A DNA stretch of 10,690 bases from CAZXVW01 sp964644025 (GTDB lineage: Bacteria > Acidobacteriota > Terriglobia > Bryobacterales > Bryobacteraceae). Where the stretch lies: contig CAZXVW010000151.1 in NCBI GenBank assembly GCA_964644025.1, positions 1 to 10,690 of the forward strand. Direction: 5' to 3'. Below, in pieces: positions 1 to 6,557 of the stretch (positions are counted from its first letter, which is position 1; each line of letters begins with the position of its first letter). The notes under the pieces are model-generated. The model did no database searches, had not been told where the DNA came from, and saw only the letters and a list, made by a program, of their open reading frames with translations. The position numbers and the translations under genes were made by a program.

Positions 1-535
1 GGTTCACCGCCCGGCCATAGACGAAGATCACGGGCTTGCCGTTCACCTTGAGCCACGCCGGGTGCTTGCCGTATGCTCTCAGTAAATAAACCAGATCGGC
101 CACCGCCGTAACCACCGCGGGATCGTCTCGGGGCTTGACCACCTCGTAGTAAACCGTGATCTTCAAGCCGTGTTTCTCCGCCGCCTTGAGCATCAGCGGC
201 AGACCCTTGTCATGGAAGTCGCCCTGGTACCACCACGTCACGATGAACCCCGTAATCCCGGCTTCCTTCGCCCAAGCCATGTGCTGATCGATGATCGCCG
301 GATTGTGACAGTCGTAGGGCCCGAGCTTTGGCCAGTTGGTGGAACTGGCGATCTCTTGCTTCACATAGTCCACGCCTCGCCAGTGAAGCCAGTGATCGCT
401 CACGTTCGGGTTGCCGTACCACCCGTAGTAGAAGGCAAGCACCTCCTTCGGAACTTGCGCCGGGGCCGCCATGGTGAATCCGAAGGCCAACACCAGAGCT
501 AGCAAAGTCTTGAGCTGATGAACGCAGAATTTCAT
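1..535 (-). CDS. Secreted GH99-like glycoside hydrolase (endo-alpha-mannosidase / WbsX-like family), N-terminal 178 residues, truncated by window edge
   Basis: The reading frame is open from an ATG at 535 down to the window edge; a good ribosome site (AGGA, 8 nt upstream) supports this start. Residues 1 to about 26 form a signal peptide (basic start, hydrophobic LLALVLAFGF, cleavage near APA-Q), so the enzyme is exported. The mature protein opens with AFYYGWYGNP and HW (residues 34-49), followed by GPYD and an IIDQHMAWAKEAGITGFIV block (81-99), a TWW strand end (100-102) and KITVYYE (125-131). This series resembles the first strands of the (beta/alpha)8 barrel in GH99 endo-alpha-1,2-mannosidases and GH99-like proteins encoded in glycan gene clusters. 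The catalytic glutamates of GH99 lie further toward the C-terminus, outside the window, so activity cannot be judged. It follows receptor 1 on the same strand with an 88-nt gap containing a strong hairpin. A wider GH99-like fold without mannosidase activity is possible. Confidence 0.8.
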   Translation of the reverse strand, partial: MKFCVHQLKTLLALVLAFGFTMAAPAQVPKEVLAFYYGWYGNPNVSDHWLHWRGVDYVKQEIASSTNWPKLGPYDCHNPAIIDQHMAWAKEAGITGFIVTWWYQGDFHDKGLPLMLKAAEKHGLKITVYYEVVKPRDDPAVVTAVADLVYLLRAYGKHPAWLKVNGKPVIFVYGRAVN

Positions 536-561
536 TGTGGTTTTCCTATTCACGAAAATCG

Positions 562-595
562 CCCCTCCCCTCCCGGTGTCAGGGGAGGGGAGGGG
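562..595 (-). terminator. GC-rich hairpin between receptor 1 and the GH99-like gene (terminator or attenuator)
   Basis: A perfect 13-bp inverted repeat pairs 562-574 (CCCCTCCCCTCCC) with 583-595 around an 8-nt loop. It lies 29 nt after the stop of receptor 1. Read on the minus strand, the stem is followed by CGATTTTCG, so there is only a four-base T run and intrinsic termination would be partial at best. Because the GH99-like gene starts only 27 nt further on, the hairpin could set unequal expression of the two genes rather than separate them. The plus strand carries three G-runs here and a fourth at 608-611, so a G-quadruplex is an alternative. Confidence 0.55.
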
Positions 596-616
596 GCAGA
601 AGCTACAGGGGTGACT

Positions 617-635
617 CTGGAGCTCAGAACTCCAG
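617..635 (-). other. Small hairpin overlapping the stop codon of receptor 1
   Basis: CTGGAG at 617-622 and CTCCAG at 630-635 form a perfect 6-bp stem with a 7-nt loop that contains the TGA stop (624-626) of receptor 1. It may stabilise the 3' end of the mRNA. The stem is short and could be coincidence. Confidence 0.3.
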
Positions 636-3600
636 CTTCACTCCCAACTGCATGGTTCGGTTGCCCTCAGCGTTAGTGATCTTGCCGAACTGCGTATTGG
701 CCAGGTCCTGGCTCGATGGCCTGCTCCAGGTATGGTGATTGAACAGATCGTAGACCTCCCAACGCACATCCAGCGCCACCTTCTCGGTGAAGTTGAAGCT
801 CCGGATTATCGAAATGTTCTCCCGCACCCGGCCGAACATGCGGGTGGCGCCATTGAGTCTCGGCGCATTCCCGAACGGATTCGTGGTGGGATCGGTCCGC
901 CGGACGAACGCTGACCGGTCGTAGAACAGGTCCTTGTCGGGATCGAACTTGTCTCCGGAGACCGGCGCCCGCCAGTTGTGACTCAGCACATCCGGGCGGG
1001 GCGTTCCGGCGAACAGATAGTTGCTGTAAGCGGTGTCGACCACGCCCATCGGGTAGCCGCTCTGGGCGAAGACGAATGCGGCGAGGTTCCAGCCGCCAAC
1101 GATGTGACTCAATACGCCCTCGGTCAGGTAGGAACGGCCTTTCCCGAACGGGAGGTCATAGCTCGCGGTCAGCTTGAATTGATGGGGGAAGTCCAGGTTG
1201 CCGTACGCCTTCTCCAGTCTCCGGTTGTAATGGTCCTGGGCGGCTCCAGCGCCAACGCGGGCGCCGACCACGCCGGCGATCCACGGTTCGGCGGAATCCG
1301 AGTCGGTCAGCTTCTTCGACCATGTATAACTGCTCAGCAGGCTCAGTCCGTTGGAATAGCGCTTGGTGACCCGGATCATCAGCGCGTGGTAGGTCGCGTT
1401 GCCACTCCGGTTCTGTGTGCCTCCCGTGCCGACGTTGGTGTACTGGGGGAACATCCGCAGGGCTTGTCCGAGCGTGGCATTCTTCCCCATCAGCGCCTGG
1501 AAAGACGGGAAGGGCGGCGTAAACCCCAGAGCAACCACCGCGGGATCATCGATCGGCTTGTTCAAAAGACTGCCCAGGTAGGCGTATTTCGGGTGGACCT
1601 GCATATAGTTCACGCGGTCGCTGGGAAGGTGGGTGTCCTTGCTGCCCGTGTAGGTCACATCCAGCACGAATTTCCCCGGGAACGATCTCGAGATCGCGAA
1701 ATTCCAGGTGTCCGTCGTCGGCAGCGTAGACACATCGGGCAGTTGGTGCCAGCTCACACTGAAACCGGCATTGAAGGCCGGGTCGATAAACGGTGGAGGC
1801 GTCCAGGCGGGGAATCCGTCGTCCCAATAGAATGCCGGCGTCACTCCCCGGTCCGCGGAACGCCAGTCCGGAGCAGCGGTGAAGCCAGCCGTGCTGAGGT
1901 TCAACTTGCTGGGGGCATAGTAGATGCCCGCCCCGGCGCGGATAACCGTGTTCGGGGTGAGCTGGTAGGCGAAGCCCAACCGGGGCCCCCACCCCGTCGC
2001 AGCGTCGTAGAAGGTGCGCCTGCCTTCGCGTCCTTCTCCGTTACCCAGGAAGCGCAACGCACCGGGGAAACCGTCCGCCGCGGGATTGGGCAAAGTTGGG
2101 TCGAAGTAGGAAATCTGGTCGTTCGCCTCACGGATTGCTGGACTGATCTCGAAGCGAATGCCTATGTTGGCGGTGAGCTTCGGAGTGATCTTCCAGTCGT
2201 CCTGCACGAAGAACGCGTGGTAAGGAAACAACAACTTCGTGGTGCTTGGAACGCTGAACCGGCCACGGTCAAGCGCCCCTAGCATGAAACTGGCGAATGA
2301 ACTGCCACTCTTGCCGCTGTTGTCCAACGGTTTCGCCGTCTCCAGACGATGGAACCGGAACTCACCGCCTTCCATGTTGTGATTGATACGTTGCCAGGAG
2401 ATCTGCTGGACGGTGTAGCCGAACTTGAAGTTGTGATTGCCCCGGATCCAGTTCAGGCTTTCATCGATCCCCCACGTTTTGTGATACTCCTTCCAGTTCT
2501 TGGTGGTATTCCATTTGGAGTAGTTGTCGGTGAGGAACCAAACCGACGGGAAGGCGGCGCCCGATCCCGGGTTGTTCTTGATGCCGCCGAGCACCTCCTC
2601 CCAGTTCTTGGCGCCCGCCGTCACATCCAGCTCCGGGTGAAACAGGCGGTTGAAACCGACGGTCACGGTATTGACCAGCGTGGGGGTGAACATGTGCGTG
2701 TCGTTGAACCGGAAGACCTTGCCGTGATGCTGGTTGCCGCGTTGGTAGAGCCGGTCCACCAGCGGGAACGGCAGCTTTCCCGGCCAGTTGTTCGGATCTT
2801 CCGGCGCCGTGTCATAGGCGTTGTTCCAGTGGTAGCCGTTCTTGACGAAGCTGAACGCGAACCGGTTCTTCACTCCGAAGGCCTGATCCAGCTTGACCGT
2901 GAACGCATTCTCAATCCTCTTGCGCGGCCCCGCGCCCGGGGTCCGGTAATTGCGAACCAGTCCGGGGGCGTTCGGATCCGGATAGAACTGGGCGATCTTT
3001 GTGGATATCGGACTCAAGCGGTCGGCGGGGATCTTATTTCCGGGAAAAACCTCGCGCGTGAATCCCCCTTTCCCGTCGCTGGCCGTTGTCAAGGGGTCAT
3101 AAATGGGAACGAGCGCACCACTCTTGATCCAGTTCGAGAAGTCACCCTCACGCATCTCCGGCAAGGGGACGGTCAACTCACTCACCCCAGCCGTCTGAGG
3201 ATAACGATATCCTTCGTACGTAAAGAAGAAATACGTCCGATCCTTCCCGTTGTAAACCTTGGGGAGAAAGACCGGCCCGCCGACGCTCGCTCCGAAGTCA
3301 TTGCGATGGAAAACCGGCTTGGCGCGGCCAAGCTTATTGTTGCGCCACGAGTTGGCATTGAATTTTTGGCTCTGGTAGTACTCGAATAGCGTACCGTGAA
3401 ACTCGTTGGTTCCGGACTTGGTGATGATGCTGATGTTTCCGCCGCTGGCGCGGCTGTCCTCCGCCTTGAATGCCGAAGTATCAATCCGGAACTCCTCAAT
3501 CGCATCCACCGGAGGCGTCGACCGCGCAATAAACGGAATATGGTTGCGGTTGCCCATTTCGACGGAGTAGCCGTCCACGCTGACGATCCAGCCGTGCTGT

Positions 3601-4172
3601 TGCCCGCCACCGATCTGAAGGTCATCCCAGGCGCTCTCACCACTTTGGCTCTTCACCTGAGGCATCATCATCATGATGCTGAAGGCGTTTCGCATGCCAC
3701 CCCCGACGCCCGCGATCGGCAGCGGCATGTTCTTGAGCAAGTTCTGTTCCATGTTGGTGGAGAGCTCGGTGGATTCAGTCTGCAGCGCGGGCGGTTGAGC
3801 GGTAATCGTTACGCGCTCACTAATCTGACCAACTTCCAGCTCCACGTCCACTCGAATGGTCTGGTTGGCGGACAGGGTAATGTCCGCGCGGCTCCAGGTC
3901 TTGAAACCCTGAGCCGACACGCTCACTTCGTACCGGCCGATCGGGAGGTTGGGGATGACATAATTCCCCGTCGCCGAGCTCACCGTCCTTGCCCGTACTC
4001 CGGTGTCCAGATTCTCGGCAATCACCGGCACACCCGGAACCACGGCTCCAGTGCTGTCCGTGATCAGACCGGTGATTGTCCCCATCGGGCTCTGCGCCGC
4101 AGCCGCTCCCGCGAGCAACGCCGCGAGAACGAACGACGCAACGAGAAAGTTTCCTAATCCGTTTACTCTCAT
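624..4172 (-). CDS. TonB-dependent outer-membrane receptor, Oar/SusC-like (receptor 1)
   Basis: A 1182-residue outer-membrane protein. Residues 1-26 are a signal peptide ending AGAAAA-QS. Residues about 31-112 form a carboxypeptidase-regulatory-like beta domain (GTITGLITDSTGAVVPGV, then GNYVIPNLPIGRYEVSV). The segment RVTITA (120-125) is a plausible TonB box, followed by the plug, which includes VDAIEEFRIDTSAF and ITKSGTNEFHGTLFEYY. The rest is a long beta-barrel rich in aromatic strand ends, closing with MQLGVKLEF; the terminal Phe is the usual Bam signal. Length fits Acidobacteria Oar-like receptors (about 1000-1200 aa). The ATG at 4172 has GAGGT 4 nt upstream. The plug lacks the common LPLNGR motif and instead has a glycine-rich stretch with FSIMMMMPQVK. 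No SusD-like partner is in the window. The substrate is unknown; the GH99-like gene downstream and the divergent regulator suggest a glycan. Confidence 0.95.
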   Translation of the reverse strand: MRVNGLGNFLVASFVLAALLAGAAAAQSPMGTITGLITDSTGAVVPGVPVIAENLDTGVRARTVSSATGNYVIPNLPIGRYEVSVSAQGFKTWSRADITLSANQTIRVDVELEVGQISERVTITAQPPALQTESTELSTNMEQNLLKNMPLPIAGVGGGMRNAFSIMMMMPQVKSQSGESAWDDLQIGGGQQHGWIVSVDGYSVEMGNRNHIPFIARSTPPVDAIEEFRIDTSAFKAEDSRASGGNISIITKSGTNEFHGTLFEYYQSQKFNANSWRNNKLGRAKPVFHRNDFGASVGGPVFLPKVYNGKDRTYFFFTYEGYRYPQTAGVSELTVPLPEMREGDFSNWIKSGALVPIYDPLTTASDGKGGFTREVFPGNKIPADRLSPISTKIAQFYPDPNAPGLVRNYRTPGAGPRKRIENAFTVKLDQAFGVKNRFAFSFVKNGYHWNNAYDTAPEDPNNWPGKLPFPLVDRLYQRGNQHHGKVFRFNDTHMFTPTLVNTVTVGFNRLFHPELDVTAGAKNWEEVLGGIKNNPGSGAAFPSVWFLTDNYSKWNTTKNWKEYHKTWGIDESLNWIRGNHNFKFGYTVQQISWQRINHNMEGGEFRFHRLETAKPLDNSGKSGSSFASFMLGALDRGRFSVPSTTKLLFPYHAFFVQDDWKITPKLTANIGIRFEISPAIREANDQISYFDPTLPNPAADGFPGALRFLGNGEGREGRRTFYDAATGWGPRLGFAYQLTPNTVIRAGAGIYYAPSKLNLSTAGFTAAPDWRSADRGVTPAFYWDDGFPAWTPPPFIDPAFNAGFSVSWHQLPDVSTLPTTDTWNFAISRSFPGKFVLDVTYTGSKDTHLPSDRVNYMQVHPKYAYLGSLLNKPIDDPAVVALGFTPPFPSFQALMGKNATLGQALRMFPQYTNVGTGGTQNRSGNATYHALMIRVTKRYSNGLSLLSSYTWSKKLTDSDSAEPWIAGVVGARVGAGAAQDHYNRRLEKAYGNLDFPHQFKLTASYDLPFGKGRSYLTEGVLSHIVGGWNLAAFVFAQSGYPMGVVDTAYSNYLFAGTPRPDVLSHNWRAPVSGDKFDPDKDLFYDRSAFVRRTDPTTNPFGNAPRLNGATRMFGRVRENISIIRSFNFTEKVALDVRWEVYDLFNHHTWSRPSSQDLANTQFGKITNAEGNRTMQLGVKLEF

Positions 4173-4226
4173 TGCTACCTCTTTTTTCTGGGTCGGTGTC
4201 TATGGGTTGTCTCCCGGGGCGAACCA

Positions 4227-4241
4227 TGGCGATCCCCGCCA
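4227..4241 (-). other. Short hairpin in the 5' leader of receptor 1
   Basis: TGGCG (4227-4231) and CGCCA (4237-4241) pair across a 5-nt loop inside the predicted 75-nt leader of receptor 1, about 55 nt before its start codon. The stem is only 5 bp, and an alternative CGGGG/CCCCG pairing is possible. Confidence 0.25.
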
Positions 4242-4254
4242 GGACCCACTGAGC

Positions 4255-4283
4255 ACCCTAAGGCATGGTCACCGGGACGTCAA
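4255..4283 (-). promoter_or_regulatory. Candidate promoter of receptor 1
   Basis: On the minus strand TTGACG (4283-4278, 5 of 6 to the -35 consensus) is followed by a 17-bp spacer and TAGGGT (4260-4255, only 3 of 6 to the -10 consensus). The weak -10 suggests a promoter that needs an activator. The triple palindrome begins 2 bp upstream of the -35 element, which is where an activator touching RNA polymerase would sit. Predicted start of transcription is near 4248, giving a leader of about 75 nt. Confidence 0.45.
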
Positions 4284-4285
4284 GT

Positions 4286-4312
4286 AAGTTAACTTGTTAG
4301 CTAACCGTTAAC
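4286..4312. promoter_or_regulatory. Triple phased palindrome, probable operator of the divergent regulator
   Basis: Three palindromes stand side by side: AAGTTAACTT (4286-4295, perfect 10 bp), GTTAGCTAAC (4296-4305, perfect 10 bp) and GTTAAC (4307-4312). Their centres are 10 and 9 bp apart, about one helical turn, so bound protein units would line up on one face of the DNA. The stretch is AT-rich in a GC-rich background. It lies between the divergent regulator and receptor 1, immediately upstream of the receptor-1 -35 element (centres near -43, -53 and -62), and about 110-130 bp upstream of the regulator's own predicted start. Binding by the regulator is inferred from position. Confidence 0.6.
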
Positions 4313-4339
4313 CGGCACAATCCATTGAAGAAAACGGAT

Positions 4340-4354
4340 ACCCCGGTACGGGGT
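4340..4354. promoter_or_regulatory. Inverted repeat ACCCCG-GTA-CGGGGT in the divergent region
   Basis: A perfect 6-bp inverted repeat with a 3-bp centre lies about 50 bp upstream of the regulator's predicted -10 element. It could be a second protein-binding site acting on the regulator promoter. Nothing else supports a role. Confidence 0.3.
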
Positions 4355-4404
4355 GAACCTGCGCAAAACCAAGTCCATCTGAAGCTACAAACGGGCTGCT
4401 GGGG

Positions 4405-4413
4405 TGCTAGAAT
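4405..4413 (+). promoter_or_regulatory. Extended -10 promoter of the regulator gene
   Basis: TGC-TAGAAT matches the extended -10 form (TGN followed by a 5-of-6 TATAAT). No good -35 is found 16-18 bp upstream, as expected for this promoter class. Transcription would start near 4420, leaving about 33 nt before the GTG start. Confidence 0.45.
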
Positions 4414-4452
4414 AGCCTAGACGGGAATCGGTGAGTTGGCTGGGGTGGTGCC

Positions 4453-5733
4453 GTGCGCCGACAGACTCCATCAGTTGAGCAGAGGAAGCAAGCGCTCCGG
4501 CGGGTGCTGGAAAGCAAGCAGTTTCGCAAGGCGGCCCGGCTCCGGGACTTCTTGCAGTTTGTAGGTAGTCACGCACTCAACGGCCAGACCGAAGAGATCC
4601 ACGAAACTGACATTGGGCGCACCGTTTACCGCCGGCGCTCCGACTATACTCCAGCCGAAGACAGCATCGTGCGCGTGGAAGCCCGTAATCTTCGGAAGAA
4701 GCTGGCGGCCTACTACCAGTCGGAAGGCGCAACCGATCCAGTCCTGATTACCATTCCCAAAGGCACCTACGTGCCGAGGTTTGACTTCCGCGACGCTGGT
4801 TCCGCAGCCCTGGACCCAGACCGCAGGAGCAGGTCGAAAGCGGCCCCGATAGCGGTCGTTTTGGCCCTCGCCTTGCTGGCGAGCCTCGCTGGCAACCTGT
4901 GGCTGGCCTCACCCCGGCGTTCCACTGCGGCGGCTTCAGCGGGCCCTGTCTCTGCGCCGCCCGCCGTGCACCCGCTGTGGTCCACGCTTTTTTCTCCCGG
5001 ACACGAGACCTACATCGTCGTTGCCGACTCAGTCTACACGATAGTGCAGGAGCTTGCCAGGCAATCGTTTACGCTTCAGGACTACCTGCGGGCCGATTTC
5101 CCGCCCACCGATGCTTTCACGGGACTCGAGAAACCTTCCCGGCGCATCGCGCAGGAGATCTTTGCGCACCAATTCACCAGCCTGAGCGACGCAATCCTGG
5201 CGGCAAAGATCATGCAAGTTCCGGCAGCGGCTCAGGCCGACACTTCCATCCGGTTCGCCAGGAACATGCACGCCCGGGATTTCAAGGGAAGAAACGTGAT
5301 CCTGCTCGGCAGCGCCCTGTCGAACCCGTGGTGTGAGCTGTTTGAGCCCGGTCTCAACTTCAACTTCGACTACGACTACGACTCTGGAACACCTTACATT
5401 CGCAACAAGGTTCCGCGTGATCAAGAACGGGCAACCTATGTACCGCGGCGCAGCGAGGGTGGGTCCGATGAGATCTACGCGGTCATCAGCTTCGTACCTA
5501 ATCTCACTGACGACGGACACGTTCTGATGATCGCGGGCACCCACATGGAGGGCACCGAGGCCGCCGGGGAACTGCTCCTGAATCAGGCCATGGCTTCTGA
5601 CATGATTCAAGATCTGGGCCTGGAATCCGGCGGGCGGTTGCGGCCATTCGAAGTTCTCCTGAAAACATCCAGAATGGAAGGCACCTCCACCGGCGCCGTG
5701 GTGGTGGCTCACCGTATTCTCGACCGGCCATGA
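4453..5733 (+). CDS. Membrane-anchored one-component regulator: N-terminal winged-helix-like domain, one TM helix, C-terminal periplasmic sensor domain
   Basis: A 426-residue protein. Residues about 8-110 match the N-terminal domain common in Acidobacteria regulators and cyclases: VLESKQFRKAARLRDFLQFV, then ETDIGRTVYRR, then DSIVRVEARNLRKKLAAYY and the closing hairpin ITIPKGTYVPRF. I read this as a winged-helix DNA-binding fold like OmpR/CadC. After a basic linker, one hydrophobic helix (about 131-152, APIAVVLALALLASLAGNLW) should cross the inner membrane, with a Ser/Ala/Pro-rich spacer (153-172). Residues about 173-426 form a globular domain, presumably periplasmic, containing NVILLGSALSNPWCELFEP and HVLMIAGTHMEGTEAAGELL, which I recall as conserved in related proteins of unknown ligand. 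GTG at 4453 is the first possible start after an in-frame TGA (4432-4434); the ribosome site is weak (GGGGTGG). It diverges from receptor 1 and is the likely local regulator. DNA binding is inferred from fold and position. Confidence 0.85.
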   Translation: MRRQTPSVEQRKQALRRVLESKQFRKAARLRDFLQFVGSHALNGQTEEIHETDIGRTVYRRRSDYTPAEDSIVRVEARNLRKKLAAYYQSEGATDPVLITIPKGTYVPRFDFRDAGSAALDPDRRSRSKAAPIAVVLALALLASLAGNLWLASPRRSTAAASAGPVSAPPAVHPLWSTLFSPGHETYIVVADSVYTIVQELARQSFTLQDYLRADFPPTDAFTGLEKPSRRIAQEIFAHQFTSLSDAILAAKIMQVPAAAQADTSIRFARNMHARDFKGRNVILLGSALSNPWCELFEPGLNFNFDYDYDSGTPYIRNKVPRDQERATYVPRRSEGGSDEIYAVISFVPNLTDDGHVLMIAGTHMEGTEAAGELLLNQAMASDMIQDLGLESGGRLRPFEVLLKTSRMEGTSTGAVVVAHRILDRP

Positions 5734-5741
5734 TTCATTTG

Positions 5742-5767
5742 TCGGGGACAGACTACGCAATCCCCGA
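5742..5767 (+). terminator. Weak hairpin after the regulator gene, resembling a GGGGACAGAC repeat
   Basis: TCGGGGA (5742-5748) and TCCCCGA (5761-5767) pair across a 12-nt loop, 8 nt after the regulator stop. There is no T run, so intrinsic termination is doubtful. The GGGGACAGAC core resembles palindromic repeats scattered between genes in some Acidobacteria genomes (recalled, not checked here). Confidence 0.35.
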
Positions 5768-6083
5768 ACTTCACCAGAGGGCAATAGTGGTTGGAGCCTT
5801 TCCTTCGCCGATGGCACACAAGGCCCTCCCGGCGGTGCTTTGTAATAATGACCCCCTGGGGAAGTGAACCCGTTCCGGCTCCGGTTCCATTCGGGTGAAT
5901 CATGCCCGGTTGCAGGCCCTAACCCTCATAAAACACAGGACCTGGCTGATTGCTGATCGCCGGAGAATCATCCCGCCCGTCGTACAAAGGAACCGGTCCG
6001 ACCTGGCGGCGGTCGCCGCGAGACCGCTGCGGCCTGTAGAAGTCTGGCTCCATGATCCCGTGCACCGCCTCCATGTCACTGTT

Positions 6084-6227
6084 CTAAGTGGACCACCGGG
6101 GAGGATTGGAGTAGTGCTGCCGACGGCCCAACTTCTTGAACCACCCCTCCGGATCGTCTGGCGCCACCGCCCGGCACTCATAGCTGCAGGTTTGTTTTCG
6201 GGGTTTGCGCATCGGCCGGGTGATCAT
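6084..6227 (-). CDS. Doubtful small ORF, 47 aa
   Basis: The ORF starts at ATG 6227 with a GAGG ribosome-site-like motif 8 nt upstream and ends at TAG 6084. Its 47 residues are basic at the start (MITRPMRKPRKQ), contain CSYEC and an acidic-aromatic patch DDPEGWFKKLG, and end NPPRWST. Third codon positions are mostly G or C, as in the real genes nearby. After the TAG the same frame stays open for another 54 codons, so it may be the upstream piece of a broken gene. I do not recognise the product. Chance is a serious alternative. Confidence 0.2.
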   Translation of the reverse strand: MITRPMRKPRKQTCSYECRAVAPDDPEGWFKKLGRRQHYSNPPRWST

Positions 6228-6496
6228 TTTGTTCGCCTCATTGTCGCCGGCAAAGTGTTCGTTGTTCCGGTCCCCGTTTGCTTTTCACTTTTTCTCGTTT
6301 GCATCTCGTTTCTCGGAGCGGGGCGGTTCCCCCATTTCCGGAGCATCGACCTGTTACCAACTCACCCGCGGCTCACCCTCCGCGCGGAAATCTCGGGCTC
6401 GCCACCCCGGCGGTTTCCTCAGCGAAGCATTCCGTCCGGCTGAGCGGGAAAACCCCGCCGGCGCGGTTCCGTCTTCAAGCTGCCGCGGCATTTGGG

Positions 6497-6539
6497 GGAT
6501 CCAGGAGGCACGGCTCCAACCGGCTGCGCCTCCTGATCC
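6497..6539 (-). terminator. Hairpin after receptor 2
   Basis: GGAT+CAGGAGGC (6497-6509) pairs with GCCTCCTG+ATCC (6528-6539), giving 12 bp with a single bulged C at 6501. It lies 18 nt beyond the receptor-2 stop. The minus strand has no T run after the stem, so it may protect the 3' end or act with another factor rather than terminate by itself. Confidence 0.4.
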
Positions 6540-6557
6540 GGTTTCCGGGCGGGCCGG

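Larger units (their letters stand above)
5734..6557. other. 824-bp gap between convergent genes without a convincing gene
   Basis: No ORF here matches a family I recognise. Besides the 5742-5767 and 6497-6539 hairpins, it holds a 9-bp hairpin with one G-T pair (6006-6014 with 6022-6030), a CTCAGC/GCTGAG pair (6418-6423 with 6439-6444) and the 10-bp palindrome TCCGCGCGGA (6379-6388). On the minus strand one frame is open, with GC-rich third positions, from about 6285 to 5919 except for a single TAG (6084-6086). This could be the trace of a decayed gene. The opposite-strand frame 5895-6443 has no ribosome site and mixed codon use. Confidence 0.5.

Noticed and set aside
978..4157. Long plus-strand open frames (978-2282, 2349-3389, 3396-4157) opposite receptor 1
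   Set aside because: They are codon-aligned antisense shadows of a clear receptor gene in GC-rich DNA; their products are Arg/Val/Gly-rich with no recognisable domain.
5029..5817. 262-codon minus-strand frame across the regulator
   Set aside because: It lies antisense to a well-supported gene and its product has no recognisable features.
5895..6443. 182-codon plus-strand frame in the gap after the regulator, with one hydrophobic stretch
   Set aside because: GTG start without a ribosome site, mixed codon use and an Arg/Pro-rich product. It is complementary to the better-looking minus-strand frame.
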